Source: Puffinus mauretanicus
Taxonomy: Eukaryota; Chordata; Aves; Procellariiformes; Procellariidae
NCBI GenBank assembly: GCA_023333565.1
Contig: JAJKFH010003358.1
Coordinates: 104,268-168,267, forward strand
DNA length: 64,000 nt
Direction of reading: 5' to 3'
The position numbers and the translations under genes were made by a program. The notes under the pieces are model-generated. The model was not told the DNA's origin. It saw nothing but the letters and a program-made list of their open reading frames with translations, and ran no database searches. How positions within the stretch are numbered: the stretch's first letter is position 1; each line of letters begins with the position of its first letter. Positions 46,838 through 58,652 of the stretch are shown here, piece after piece.

Positions 46838-47188
46838 CATGGAATCACAGAACCATGGAATCACAGAATGGTTTGCGTTGGAAGGGACCTCTAAAGATCA
46901 TCTAGTTGCAACCCCACCCACAGCAGGGACATCTTCCACTAGCTCAGGTTGCTCAACGCCCCGTCCAACCTGACCTTGAATGGGGCACCCATTCCAGGAA
47001 TGGGGCATCCACAACTTCTCTGGGCAACCTCTTCCAGTGTCTCACCACCCTGATCATAAAAAATGTCTTCCTGATGTCAAATCTAAATCTTCCCTCTTTT
47101 AGTTTAAAGCCATTACCCCTTGTCCTATCACTACAAGCCCTGGTAAAAAGTCTCTCTCCATCTTTCTTATAAGCCCCCTTTAGGTATT
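46838..47188 (-). mobile_element. CR1 LINE, 3' part (split by LTR)
   Basis: Minus-strand CR1 terminus with octamer-like 'ggaatcacagaatgg' and ORF2 C-terminus. The element continues at 47745 after the inserted solo LTR. Confidence 0.9.
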
Positions 47189-47739
47189 TGTCATGGTGTA
47201 ACCCCGATGGGCAGCTAAGCACCATACAGCCGTTCACTCACTCGCCCCACAATGGGATGGGGGAGAGAATCAGAAGGGTAAAAGTGAGAAAACTAATGGG
47301 TTGAGATCAAGACACTTTAATACATAAAGTAAAAGCTGCACACTCATTCACTACTTCCCATTGGCAGGCAGGTGTTTAACCATCCCCATGCATAATAACT
47401 ACTTGGGAAGACACATGCCATAACTCTGAAGGTGCCTCCCTTTCTTCTTCCCCCAGCTTTTATTTCTGAGCATGACGTCATATGATATGGAATACCCCTT
47501 TGGTCATTTGGGGTCAGTTGTCCCAGCTGTGTCCCCTCCCAAATTCTTGTGCATCCCCAGCCTACTCGCTGGTGGGGCAGTATGAGGAGCAGAAAAGGCC
47601 TTGATGGTGTGCAAGCACTGTTCAGCAAGAACTAAAAAATCCCTGTGTTACCAACACTATTTTCATTGCAAATCCAAAACATAGCCCCATATTAGCCACT
47701 ATGAAGAAATTTAACTCTGTCTCACTCAAATCCAGTACA
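47189..47739 (-). mobile_element. solo ERVL-type LTR with GTATT target duplication, inside CR1
   Basis: 551-bp LTR, minus orientation, same family as 15192 and 30046. GTATT occurs at 47184-47188 and 47740-47744, and the CR1 sequence resumes exactly after it. CRE TGACGTCA lies at 47473-47480. The insertion postdates the CR1. Confidence 0.94.
47473..47480 (-). promoter_or_regulatory. CRE palindrome in solo LTR
   Basis: TGACGTCA; on the minus strand a TATA-poor 'aaataaaagc' follows. Confidence 0.6.
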
Positions 47740-47744
47740 GTATT

Positions 47745-48430
47745 GAAAGGCCATGATAAGGTGTCCCCAGAGCCTTCTCTTCTCGAGGCTGAACAACCCC
47801 AGTTCTCTCAGCCTTTCTTCATAGGAGAGGTATTCCAGCACTCGGATCATTTCCGTGGCTCTCCTCTGGACTCACTCCAACAGGTCCATGTCTTTCCTGT
47901 GCAGGGAGCTCCAGAGCTGGACGCAGTGCTCCAGGGGGGGTCTCACAAGAGCAGAGGAGAGGGAGAGAATCACCTCCCTCGACCTGCTGGCCATGCTTCA
48001 TTTGATGCAGCCCAGGAAACGGTTGGCCTTCTGGGCTGCGAGCACACATTGCCGGCTCACGTCCAAGTTTTCATCCACCAGTATCCTCAAGTCCTTCTCT
48101 GCAGGGCTGCTCTCAATCCCTTCATCCCCCACGCCGTACTGATAGTGAGGATTGCCCCAACTCAGGGGCACTTGGCCTTCTTGAACTTCATGAGGTTTGC
48201 ATGGACCAACCCCTCAAGCCTGTTGAGGTCCCTCCGGAGGGCATCCCTTCCCTCCAGCAAATCAACTGCACCACTCAGCTTGGTGTCATCTGCAATCTTG
48301 CTGAGGGTGCACTCAATCCCACTGTCTATGTCGATGATGAAGATATACAATAGTATTGGTCCCAGCACAGACCCCTGATGGACATCATTCATAACTGGCT
48401 TCCACTTGGACATTGAGCCATTGACTGTAA
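47745..48430 (-). mobile_element. CR1 LINE, 5' part of the split copy
   Basis: ORF2 RT continues on the minus strand, with 'QGSVLGPILL' and the catalytic ADDT region readable in the 48413-48162 frame. It ends at about 48430 where octamer repeats of an opposite CR1 begin. Confidence 0.88.
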
Positions 48431-48785
48431 CACTTTTGAGAGATGTTATTGATTCTATGATTCTATTAGGACATTATTGATTCTATGATTCTATTAGGGC
48501 TATATGATTCTATTAGGACAAGAGGAAATGGCCTCAAGTTGCGCCAGGGGAGGTTTAGACTGGACATTAGGAGAAATTTTTTTACTGAAAGAGTGGTCAG
48601 GCCTTGGAACAGGCTGCCCAGGGAAGTGGTAGAGTCACCATCCCTGGAGGTATTTAAAAGACGTGTAGATGGGGCCCTTAGGGACATGGTGTAGGGGGCA
48701 TGGTGTGTTGGATTGACGGTTGGACTCGATGATCTTAAAGGTCTTTTCCAACCTTACTGATTCTATGATTCTATGATTCTATGAT
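48431..48785 (+). mobile_element. CR1 LINE 3' end, opposite orientation
   Basis: Starts with three imperfect 'gattctatgattctattagg' units (48450-48515), then a CR1 terminus of a different subfamily ('aggaaatggcctcaag', 'ggctgcccagggaagtgg'), and ends with ATTCTATG repeats at about 48757-48785. Lies tail-out against the minus-strand CR1. Confidence 0.85.
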
Positions 48786-48786
48786 A

Positions 48787-49506
48787 ATGCAGATAGCGCT
48801 GCTGATGCCATAGCAGATGCAGATAGCATTGCACATGTAGATACCATTCCAGATGCAGATACCATTGCAAAGGGGGTTGCAGATTCAAATACCACTGCAG
48901 AAACCTTTGCATATACCTTTGCAGATGCTCCTACCATTCCTGATAATGTTGCCAATGCAGATACCAATGCAAATACCTCTGCAGATCAGATGCCATTTCA
49001 GATGCTGATCCCATTGTAGCAACCGCTGCAGATACCATTGATGATGCAAAGTCAGATGCAAGTACAATGGGAGAAGCAGATGCCATTGCAGATGCAGACA
49101 CCACTGAAGATGCAGAGGCCGTTGCAGATACTCTTACCATTACAAATGCCACTACAGCTGCAGATAGCGCTGCAGATGTTGATGCCATTGCAAATGCCAT
49201 TGAGGATGCAGAATCCGTTGCGGATACTGATCCCATTGCAGATATGATAATCTTACACATATCAATGCAGATACAATTACCACTACAGATGCAATTACGA
49301 ATACCATTACAGATCCCAATACCAGCCCAGAGACAGCGGTACCATTACAGATAGTCAAATTGATATCGAGACCATCAGTGGTACAGAAACCATTAGAGAT
49401 ATGGTTGCTTATACTATTTCAGCTAGCGAGAGAATTACTCATGCACATACATTAACCAAATACATGTACACATATGGAAACCATTGCAAGCACATGTGCA
49501 GATACA
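48787..49506. repeat. GCAGAT-based tandem array B
   Basis: Same unit as array A (ATTGCAGATGCAGATACC variants). The last 120 bases match 3595-3705 of array A even where the sequence is no longer repetitive ('attactcatgca.atacat', 'aaccaaatac.tgtacacata', 'accattgcaag'), so the two arrays are copies of one locus. It directly follows the CR1 octamer tail and is cut on the right by an LTR. Confidence 0.9.
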
Positions 49507-49507
49507 G

Positions 49508-50070
49508 GGTCTGGATGGGATGGCGTTAACTTTCCCCATAGCAGCTCTCATAGTGCTGTCCTTTGTTTTAGTATTTAGAATGGCGTTAACACACCAATGT
49601 TTTGGCTGCTGCTGAGCAGTGCTCGCACAGCAGCAAGGCTGTCTCTCCAGCCACCTGCCTCAAAGGCCAGTAGGCTGGGGGTGGGCAAGAGGCTGGGAGG
49701 GGACACGGCCAGAACAGCTGACCCAAACTAACCAAAGGGATTTTCCGTACCATATGACGTCATGCTCAGCATTAAAAGCTAAGAGAAAGGGGACGGGGGC
49801 ATTCATTATTAAGGCATTTATCTACTGAAACAACCGCTATGCATACTGAGGCCCAGCTTCCCAGGAAGTGCTGGACACGGCCTGCTGATGGGAAGTAGAG
49901 AAGAATTTTTTTGTTTCCTTTGCTTCCACGGGCAGCCTTTGCTTTTCTTTATTAAACTGCCTTTAGCTCGACCCACAAGTTTTTCACCTCAATTTCTCCC
50001 CCCTGCCCTGCTGAGGATGGGGAGTGATAGAGCGGCTTGATGGGCACTTGGCAGCCAGCCAAGGTCAACC
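49508..50070 (+). mobile_element. ERVL-type LTR
   Basis: Plus-strand LTR with 'gttaactttccccatagcagc', 'aggctgggaggggacac', CRE TGACGTCA (49755-49762) and 'ttattaaactgcc' polyadenylation region (about 49949). The 3' end resembles the 33417-34248 family ('ggcagccagccaaggtcaaccc'), so it is a mixed or intermediate subfamily. No clear target duplication; the left end is truncated or diverged. Confidence 0.8.
49755..49762 (+). promoter_or_regulatory. CRE palindrome in LTR
   Basis: TGACGTCA followed by 'ctcagcattaaaagc', a weak TATA equivalent. Confidence 0.6.
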
Positions 50071-50109
50071 CACCCCACTGATGAACGATCGCTAGTTTCT
50101 TTGGCAATT

Positions 50110-50830
50110 GTATAGTTTTTAACAGCTCAGTACTTACTCTCACTGGAAGTTATAAACCTATGTTGCTTCCATAACTGTCCACTGGTGTGGCGTACTTCAA
50201 ATGCATACCAAGAATCAGTACAAATATTTGCAGTCTTTTCTTTGGACAGCTGGAAGGTCTTTGTTAATGCAATTAATTCTGCTGCTTCAGATTCAGACTG
50301 AGTGGTGAAGCCTCTACTACTTCATTTTCAGTATTTTCTGAATAACCTCTAACCGAGTTTCCGTTCAGATAATATGCGGACCCGTCTACATATAGTTCAA
50401 AACCAGGATCTGGAAATGGTACATGTGTTAAATATTTTCAAGTCTTTTTGTCTTCACAAGCTGCATTTCGATTTCATGTGGTACTTGTACCACTAGAGGG
50501 GATCCAAGCACCACGTTTTCAATCTCTTCAACCAGGTTGTGCTGCAGCAGCTGCCCTAGGGACACAAGCAGAGGATGCTTGAGCTACCAGACTGTACTGG
50601 TTTTGGCTGGGATACTTAAATTTCTTCATGTACAAACAAGGTAAATGGCTTCCCGAAGTCTGGCAAACCCAGAGCAGGTGCAGGCATTAATGCTTGCTTC
50701 AAAAGCTCACCTGCCTTTACCTTGTCTGCTGTCCAGTGAAGGGTTCTCCGGCATCTTGAACAGTACTCTGTATTAGGGGCTTTGCAATTTCCCCACAAGC
50801 AGCTATCCAGGGGGAGAATTTTCACGGATG
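50110..50830 (-). pseudogene. retroviral pol scrap (RT end and RNase H)
   Basis: The 50825-50616 minus-strand frame reads 'ALGLPDFGKPFTLFV', the RT connection typical of gammaretrovirus-like elements. Further down, 'FELYVDGS' near 50400 (minus) is the start of RNase H. Strongly broken; no LTR in the same orientation nearby, so it is an isolated fragment. Confidence 0.72.
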
Positions 50831-50949
50831 ACTAAAGCCAATCATCTTATGACCCTATAAACAGCGGCCCTAAGTGAGGCCCTTTGAGCTCTCTTGCACT
50901 GCAGCGGGCTGCGCCCAGTAGCTTCCTCTGAGTGGGACACCTATCAGAG

Positions 50950-51692
50950 CTCACGAGCTCTCGAGTTTCCGATTCAGAGGACCACCACTGATGGCAGGAC
51001 CTGGGCTGAAACCCTCCTCCAGGCTCACCTCCTCACCCAATGAGAAATGCCAAGACATTTGACGTGAATATTTCACTGGACTCGAGGGGAGCTTTTAACA
51101 GGTATACCTTTGTATATTTATCTATCTTTGTGTCTCTGTGTGTGTGTGAAAATGATGGAAGTACGCACTAGCAAGTGGAGTATAAATACTACCATCTCAA
51201 ATCTGTAATTAAGTCACTGTTGTGATTGTAGTAGACTCTACTAACTTACTTTGTAAATGTTAGATTAGTTAACTGATGAAGTGCTGCTAAAATCTCATGA
51301 TCTATCCTAAAACTGTGAATGAACCTTAGACTGCTGCTAAACACATGTAATCCCTTAGACATAAACCTTTGACCAAGTCTGGGACTAGAAGTGGATCCAG
51401 CCGCACCTAAGCTCCATAAGGAGTTTAGAAAGCAAAGGGGTCTTCTCTGAACCTCGTGACTCAACGGCAGGGTCTCCCTTGCCCTTTTTGTCTTCGGTCT
51501 CTGTATAAATCATTCCAGCTCAATTCTAACACAATTTTCCCTTTGTATACTTCATCCATGTAATAAGTAATAGAGCGAACCTTGCCATCGACTTCTGTTA
51601 AGTGGCGCTTTTTATAAATTTCTATTAAAATCACTTTTTCCTAATACCTTTGACGGTAATTCTTTAAGCGGTCTCTAAACCACTCATTTGTG
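50950..51692 (+). mobile_element. diverged LTR of the ERV-A family
   Basis: 51346-51480 matches the reverse complement of the ERV-A LTR ('ttagacataaac', 'gaccaagtctgggacta', 'tttagaaagcaa', 'ctctgaac', 'tgactcaa'). It ends at 51692 with 'catttgtgaca' after an ATTAAA signal near 51622. Orientation is opposite to ERV-A. The 5' boundary is uncertain. Confidence 0.7.
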
Positions 51693-51784
51693 ACACTCCT
51701 GCTCAGACTCCTACCTCAGGGAAGTTGGACTCCTCGTGGTTAGTGCCTCTTTGCTTGTGCACGCTTTGTTTTCATTGTGCTGTC

Positions 51785-52053
51785 TTATGTGCAGATCTTC
51801 AGGGCCGTGCTGAGGATCCCCTCTGATCAGGGACGGCACAAAGCCGTTTCCATGAGTCTCCCTGTTTATCAGCACTACCGTGGTCGCCTACCTGAAGCCC
51901 CCCTACATCTCCTCCCCAACCCGGCACCTGGTCGTGGCAGTTCCGTACTCGGTGGTGCCTCCAGCAGTGAACCCCCTCATCTACAGCATGAGGAGCAAGG
52001 AGCTCAAGGATGCCCTGAGGAAACTATATGAATACACATTATACCAGCATTAA
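51785..52053 (+). pseudogene. olfactory receptor C-terminal pseudogene
   Basis: The stretch reads as the end of a class II-type olfactory receptor: an 'RIPSDQGRHKA' cytoplasmic loop before TM6, then (frame shifted by one) 'VAYLKPP', and the TM7 signature 'PPAVNPLIYSMRS' followed by 'KELKDAL' and a stop TAA at 52051-52053. About seven to ten residues of TM6 are deleted at the frameshift near 51868. The first 200 or more codons are absent upstream. Similar receptors form a large avian-expanded group. Non-functional. Confidence 0.9.
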
Positions 52054-52769
52054 TAAGGTGTCCACCACCCTCATGCAACTCCCACGAATTCAGTAAAATC
52101 CCAGCCTATCTTTTGCTCTTCTGTTTATGTATTTTGTATTGGTTTGTTAATCCTGTGGTAATATTAATTCTAATTAAATAATATTATTCACCCAACTTCT
52201 TAGGCTTCGAACGTTTTTTGTCTGGCTGGTAAACCTAATGTACAAAAAGAAGCAGGCTCTTTGCAGAGATAAAGAAAGCAAAAGAGAATAATTTGTTTCT
52301 ACTCCTATCTCTTATATCTCCTCTGGAGTTTGGGGCCCAGCCCCAGTAGGCAGAAGGGATTCAGGAGCCAAGCTGCCGCATGGATGAGCAGCCCTGGTGG
52401 CCCTCGCGGCTGCCCCTCGCTGCCTCAGCGGGCACTCCCTCTCTGTCGCTGATGAGTGGGAGCTGCTGATCCCTGGAGCCATGGCCATTGACAGCAGCAG
52501 GACATGGTCTTTTCAGTGCTGGTCACTCCACATTGTCCTGCTGTGTCCTTGCATTTGTGTAAGTCCTAAGGTCTTGTGTAACTTTTGATAGTCCCATTGT
52601 GTCCACAGTGGCATCCCTGTGGCTGCAGGCAGGAGCAGACCATGTGAACCACTGTGTCAGAACTGGCCTCCCTGCTAGCACCACTGTCACTAAGCGGTCT
52701 CCTCAGGGCTGGATACCTCTTCCAAAGCTGGTGCCAGGAATACACCCAAGGAGCTGCTCCTTCAAAAGT
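52054..52769. other. no gene recognised
   Basis: Nothing identified between the receptor scrap and the CR1. Confidence 0.4.
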
Positions 52770-53495
52770 CATAGGATCATAGAATCATAGCATAGTTTGG
52801 GTTGGAAGGGACTTTTAGCGGTCATCTAGTCCAACCCCCCTGCAGTGAGCAGGGACATCTTCAACGAGATCAGGTTGCTCAGAGCCCTGTCCAATCTGAC
52901 CTTGAATGTTTCCACAAATGGGGCATCTACCGCCTCTCCGGGCAACCTGTTCCAATGTTTCACCACCCTCATTGTAAAAAATGTCTTCCTTTTATCTAGT
53001 CTAAATCTACCTTCTTTTAGTTTAAAACCATTCTCCCTTGTCCTGTCGCTACAGGCCCTGCTAAAAAGTTTGTCCCCATCTTTCCTATAAGCCCCCTTTA
53101 AGTACTGAAAGGCTGCAATAAGGTCTTCCCGAAGCCGCCTCTTCTCTGGGCTGAACAACCCCAATTCTCTCAGCCTTTCTTCATAGGAGAGGCGTTCCAT
53201 CCCCCTGATCATTTTCGTGGCCCTCCTTTGGACCCACTCCAACAGGTCCATGTCTTTCTTGTGCTGAGGGCTCCAGAGCTGGACGCAGTGCTCCAGGTGG
53301 GGTCTCACCAGAGCAGAGCAGAAGGGCAGAATCACCTCCCTCCACCTGCTGGCCACGCTTCTTTTGATGCAGCCCAGAAGACGGTTGGCCGTCTGGGCTG
53401 CGAGCGCACATTGTCGGCTCATGTCCAGCTTTTCATCCACCAGAACCCCCAAGTCCTTCTCGGCAGGGCTGCTCTCAATCCCTTCATCCCCCAGC
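52770..53495 (-). mobile_element. CR1 LINE 3' end, relatively young
   Basis: The minus-strand ORF2 C-terminus is open for 208 codons (53452-52826), longer than in most other copies here, and the octamer tail (ATAGAATCATAG) is present at the left. 5'-truncated. Confidence 0.9.
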
Positions 53496-55539
53496 CTTTA
53501 TTGAGTCCTCTTAGTGTTCTGGGGTTCTCCACAGATTCTGGGGGATGGGGTCAGAGTCCCAGGGGGAGCTTTTAGGGATCAAGGGCTGGGCCTAGATCTC
53601 CCTTCTTGGTGGCACATGGCCAAGCAGACAGTAAATGGTCATTGACTTATCTGCCTGGCACTGTCCACCTGTGGTGTGGCTGATGGCAGATGCTATCCTG
53701 GAGAGGAACCTGAAGCTGCCAGGAGATTTCAGGGGATCTCCACGAAACAGTGTGTGAGCCTGGGTGGGCAATGAGCACCACCTCATAAAATGCGTGACCA
53801 TCCAAGGAGGATTCGTCCAGAAGAAAAGGCAAACCTGAGGAGCCCATGGGCTAATGAAGGCTCTGCAATTCCAGGAGAGGCTGTGAGGAGGCAGCAGGCA
53901 AAGGGACATAAGACTGGAGAGAGGTTCAGCATACCCTCTTGGAAACCCATAGGCTGGATCTAGTGCAGCCCTCCCCTGTCCTTTGTGCCATTGGAGACAC
54001 TGTCCTTGGCTACTGGGCCATAGGGAGGATGGAAAGGGGCTCAGCAGCAGTGATCCCCGTCCAGCTGGATCTGCTTCCCACCCTGACCAGCACGGCCAGT
54101 GTGGGGTCACCCCATGGCCCCAGGGCACCACAGCCTCCAATCTCTGAGGAGCAGCAGCACCAACTTGGGGCCCTGTGAGGAGCACAGGGAGGGAAGTGGG
54201 AATGGCTGGCCAGGCCAGCATGGACATGCTTGCCTGGGGAAAGGCCCCCTGGGCAGCAGGGGTGTTTTGGGGAAGAGCAAGGGAACTTTTCAGTGCCTGC
54301 AGGGAGGAATCAATGAGAAAGGGAAATCTCTTTCTGCAGGCACCCGCTCAGGGCAGGTTCTCTCTCGCTGGGCCAGGACTCTTGTGAGCCTTGAGAGCCT
54401 GGGGAGAAGGGCTGGCACTGAGGGGGCACAGGCAGTCTATGGTGGGCATCTCCTGGACCCAAGACCAGGGGTCCTGCGGTTTCCCTGACCTCCTTTTTGT
54501 TGTGCCATTGCGAGCCTGCAGCTCTGGGGCAGATGGGGAGGTTGAGACCCCTCCCTGCCCACCCGCAGCTGCTGTGCCCTTCAGAGGGGCTGGGGCTGTG
54601 GGGTGAGTGCCCAGAGCCCTGCAGCACCCTGTGGCAGGCACTGCCGTGGGACCAGCCCAGACTAGGCTGCTGGGCTGGGCTGGGCTGAGGAGGTGGGGAG
54701 AGCCCAGGAGGGGCTGGGCTGGGCTGCAAAGTGCCCAGGAGAGGATAACGTCAGTGTACACCACAACTGTGTGAGTGTGCAGGCTGGGGCACTCAGCAGT
54801 GCCCTTGCACAGCCAGGTCTCTGTGCCATGGACTTAAGCATGCACATCTTAATGTGTGTGATGAGGTGAACCTGAGTGAACACAAGTGTCTTCAGCTACT
54901 CCTAGGGGTGCCCTGAAGCCCCGTGGGACAGAAGGTTACTCAAGATCATGGCAATTTGTGTGTAACCTCCCCCAGACAACAACCACTGGGATGTGCATCC
55001 TTGCATCTACGTTCCTGTGTTCATTCCTTGTGCCGTGAGGTACCTGAGATGAGTTCAGAGCAGGGATGAGGTGTTGCCCCACCTCTGGGAATGGTAAGAG
55101 GAGGCCAGAGGGACACTACGACTGATGCAATGCACTGACTTTGCATGTGCAAGAGAAAGACTCCTGTCCCTGAACCCCCTTGTGTGTATGAGGAGTGCAT
55201 GAGGCCAGCTCAGATGCGGACACCTCACAGAGCCCTGACATTTCTCTGTGTGAATCCAGGAGCAAACCCGCATCATGCCAGTCAGATTTATCTCATCTGC
55301 CTTGGACAGGTTGCTGCCTGCCACATCAGGAACCTGCCTGCTAGGTCACCCTCCCCTGCCCTTCTGGTCTGTGCCTTAAATTCCATACTAGGAAAGAAGC
55401 GTTTCCATGGAGCATCTCAACTGTGCACTCGGAAGGGGCTCTGCATGCATGAGCAACCGTTTCTCACCTTCCCCATCGCACGGAGCACACACAGGCAATG
55501 TGAATGCACTCAGAGTTGTGCACACGTCCATGTGTCTGA
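53496..55539. other. 2 kb without a recognised gene
   Basis: GC-rich, with a 'gctgggctgggctg' triplet near 54669-54690 and again near 54713-54725. Open frames on both strands look like chance. Confidence 0.4.
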
Positions 55540-58500
55540 AGCTGGGCCTGTTGGGAGCTGATGGGATTCACCTGACCAAGTAGGGTAAGAGGCTGTTCAC
55601 CAACAAGCTGGCCAGGCTTCCATGGAGAGCTTTAAAGTAGATTTAGTGGGGGAGGGGGGTGGAGTTTTGAGCAACAGAGAAGAGCCAGGGGCTGCTGGTG
55701 TACTAGGAACCAACAGGAAAACACCTGTGAAAGGCTTCAGAGGAATTAGGCAATGTTCCTCCAAAAGAGGTGTCAAGGTCAATAGCCCAGCTGAAGTGCC
55801 TCTATGCTAATGCATGCATGATGGGTAACAAACAGGAGGAGCTGGAAGCCACTGTGCAGCTAGGAAACTACGATCTAATCACTATGGCTGAAATGTGGTG
55901 GGACAAATCACATGACTAGAGTGCTGCAATCGGTGGGTATAAACTGCTCAGGAGGGACAGGCAAGGAAGGAGGAGTGGGGAGGTTGCCCTCTATGTAAAA
56001 AAATGGATTGACTGCCCAGAGCTGTCTTGAAAAAGAGCAATGAACAGGTTGAGAGCTTCTGGGTAAAAATTAGGGGCCAAGCCAACAAAGGAAACCTCAT
56101 GGTTGGTGCTTACTTCAGGCTACGGGATCAAGGGGAGCCTGCTGATAAAGCGTTCTTACTTCAACTACAGAAAACATCACCCTTGCAGACTCTGATCCTC
56201 TTTGGGGACTTCAGTCCCCCTGACAGCTGCTGGAAAAGCAGCACAGCAAGCTGTAAGCAGTCCAGGAGACTCCTGGAGTGCATCGAGGATAATTTCTTAA
56301 TCCAGGTGATAGACAGCCCACCCAGAGGAGAAGTGTTACCGGACCTGTTGCTTACCAACCAGAATGAACTAATGAGAGATGCCAAGACTGGTGGCAGCCT
56401 GCGTTGCAGTGATCACGCCCTGGTGGAATTCACAGTCTTGAGGGATATGGACCAGGCGAAGAGTAGAGTCAGGACCCTGAATTTTAGGAGAGCAAACCTG
56501 CAGTTGTCTGAGGAATTAGTGGATGGAACCCCCTGGGACACTGCCCTCAGGAACAAAGGAACCGAACGGAACTGGCAGCTCTTTAAGAACATTTTTCTTA
56601 AAGCGCAAGAGCTCTCAACTCCCAGGTGTACAAAATCAGATAAGGAAGGCAGGAGACCCGCATGGCTCAGTAAGGATCTCCTGGTCAAACTAAAGTGTAA
56701 GAAGGAAATGCACAGGTAGTGGAAGCAGGGACGTGTATCCTGGGAAGAATATAGGGACTCTTCCCAGATGTGTAAGGATGGGACCAGGAGAGCTAAGGCA
56801 CGGTTGGACCTGAATTTGGCAAGGGATGCGAAGAATAATGAGAAAGGCTTCTACAGGTACTTTGGACAGAAAAGGAATATTAAAGAAAATGTACTTCCCC
56901 CCTCCCCCCACCACTAAAAAGGACAGGAGAACTGGTGACAACCAACATGGAGAAGGCTGAGGTACTCAACGATTTTTTTGTCTCAGTTTTCAATGGTAAT
57001 TGCTCTTCCCACATCTCTCAAGTCCCTGAACCTCAAGGCAGGGACTGGGGGAATGAAGTCGTAGGAGAAGATCAGGTTTGAGACCACCTGAGGAACATGA
57101 ACATACATAAGTCAGTGGGACACGACGAAATGCATCCCAGGGTCCTGAGGGAATTGACTGATGTAGTTGCCTAACCACTCTCCAACATATTTGAAAAGTC
57201 ATGGCAGTCAGGCAAAGTCCCCAGAGACTGGAGAAAAGGGAAGCATCATGGCCATTTGTAAAAAAGTGTAAAAGGAAGGACCCCGGAAACTATCGACGTG
57301 TCAGCATCACCTCAGTGCCCAGGGAGACAATGGAACAGATCCTCCTGGAAGACATGTTGAAACAGATGGAAGACAGGGAGGTGACAGAGACAGCCAATGT
57401 GGCTTCACCAAGGGCAAATTGTGCTTGACTAATCTAGCGGCCTTCTACAATGCAGTGACTGCATCAGTGGGCAAGGGCAGAGCTACAGATGTCATATACC
57501 TGGACTTCTGTGAGGCCTTTGGTACAGTCCCTCACAACTTGCTCACCACAAAATTGGAGAGATATGGGTTTGACAGGTGGACTATTGGATGCATAAGGAA
57601 TTGGCTGAATGGACGCATCCAAAGACTTACAGTCAATGGCTCAATGTCCAAGTGGAAACTGGTAACGCATGGTGTCCCTCAAGGGTCTGTACTGGGACAA
57701 ATACTATTTAACATCTTCATCAATCACATAGACAGTAGGGTTGAGTGCACCCGCAGCAAGTCTGCAGATGACACCAAGCTGAGTGGTAGAGTTTATTCGC
57801 TGGAGGAAAGGGATGTGCCCTCCAGAGGGACCTTGACAGACTGCAGTGGTGGGCTCAAGTGAATCTCATGAAGTTCAGCAAGGCCAAGAGCAAGGTCCTG
57901 CACCTGGGTCGGGGCAATCCCCACTCTCAGTGCCGACTGGGGGATGAACAGAGTGAGAGCAGCCATGCAGACAAGGACTTGTGGGTACTGGTGGATGAAA
58001 AATTGAACATGAGCCAGCAATGTGCACTTGTAGCCCAGAAAGCCAGTCATATCCTGGGCTGCACCAAAAGAAGCGTGGCCAGCAGGTCAAGGGTGGTGAT
58101 TCTCCACCTCTCTTCTGCTCTTGGGAGACCCCACCTGGAGCACTGCGTCCGGCTCCAGGGCCCCCAGCACAAGGAAGTCATGGACCTGTGAGAGTGGGTC
58201 CTGAGGAGGGCCATGGAAATGATCTGAGAGCTGGAATACCTCCCCAATGAAGAAAGACGGAGAGACTTGGGACTGTTCAGCCTGGAGAAGAGAAGGCTTG
58301 AGGGAGATCTTCTTGCGGCCTTTCGATACATAAAGGGGGTTTATAAGATGGAGAGAGGCCTTCTGTCAAGGCCTGTAGTGACAGGACAAGTGACAACAGT
58401 TTTAAACTAAAAGAGGGTAGATTTAGATGGGACATAGGGAAAAATGTTGTATGATGAGGGTGGAGAGACACTGGAAGAGATTGCCCAGAGATGCTGTGGA

Positions 58501-58652
58501 TGCCCCATCCCTGGAAGCGATCAAGGTCAGGTTGGATGGGGCTTTGAGCAACCTGATCTAGTGGAAGATGTCCCTGCCCATGGCAGGGGGGTTGGACTAG
58601 ATGATCCTTAAAGGGCCCTTCCAAACCAAATCATTCTATGATTCTATGACCT
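55540..58652 (+). mobile_element. CR1 LINE, longest copy (3.1 kb)
   Basis: Contains the endonuclease part of ORF2 (open 56027-56719), then RT. In 57419-57862 the '[10 protein letters not shown]', '[13 protein letters not shown]' and 'SADDTKLSG' motifs are readable, the last with Ser in place of the usual Phe before ADD. It then continues to a complete 3' end with ATTCTATGATTCTATGA at 58632-58648. Frameshifts and stops break the ORF at several places. The 5' untranslated region and ORF1 are absent. Confidence 0.92.
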
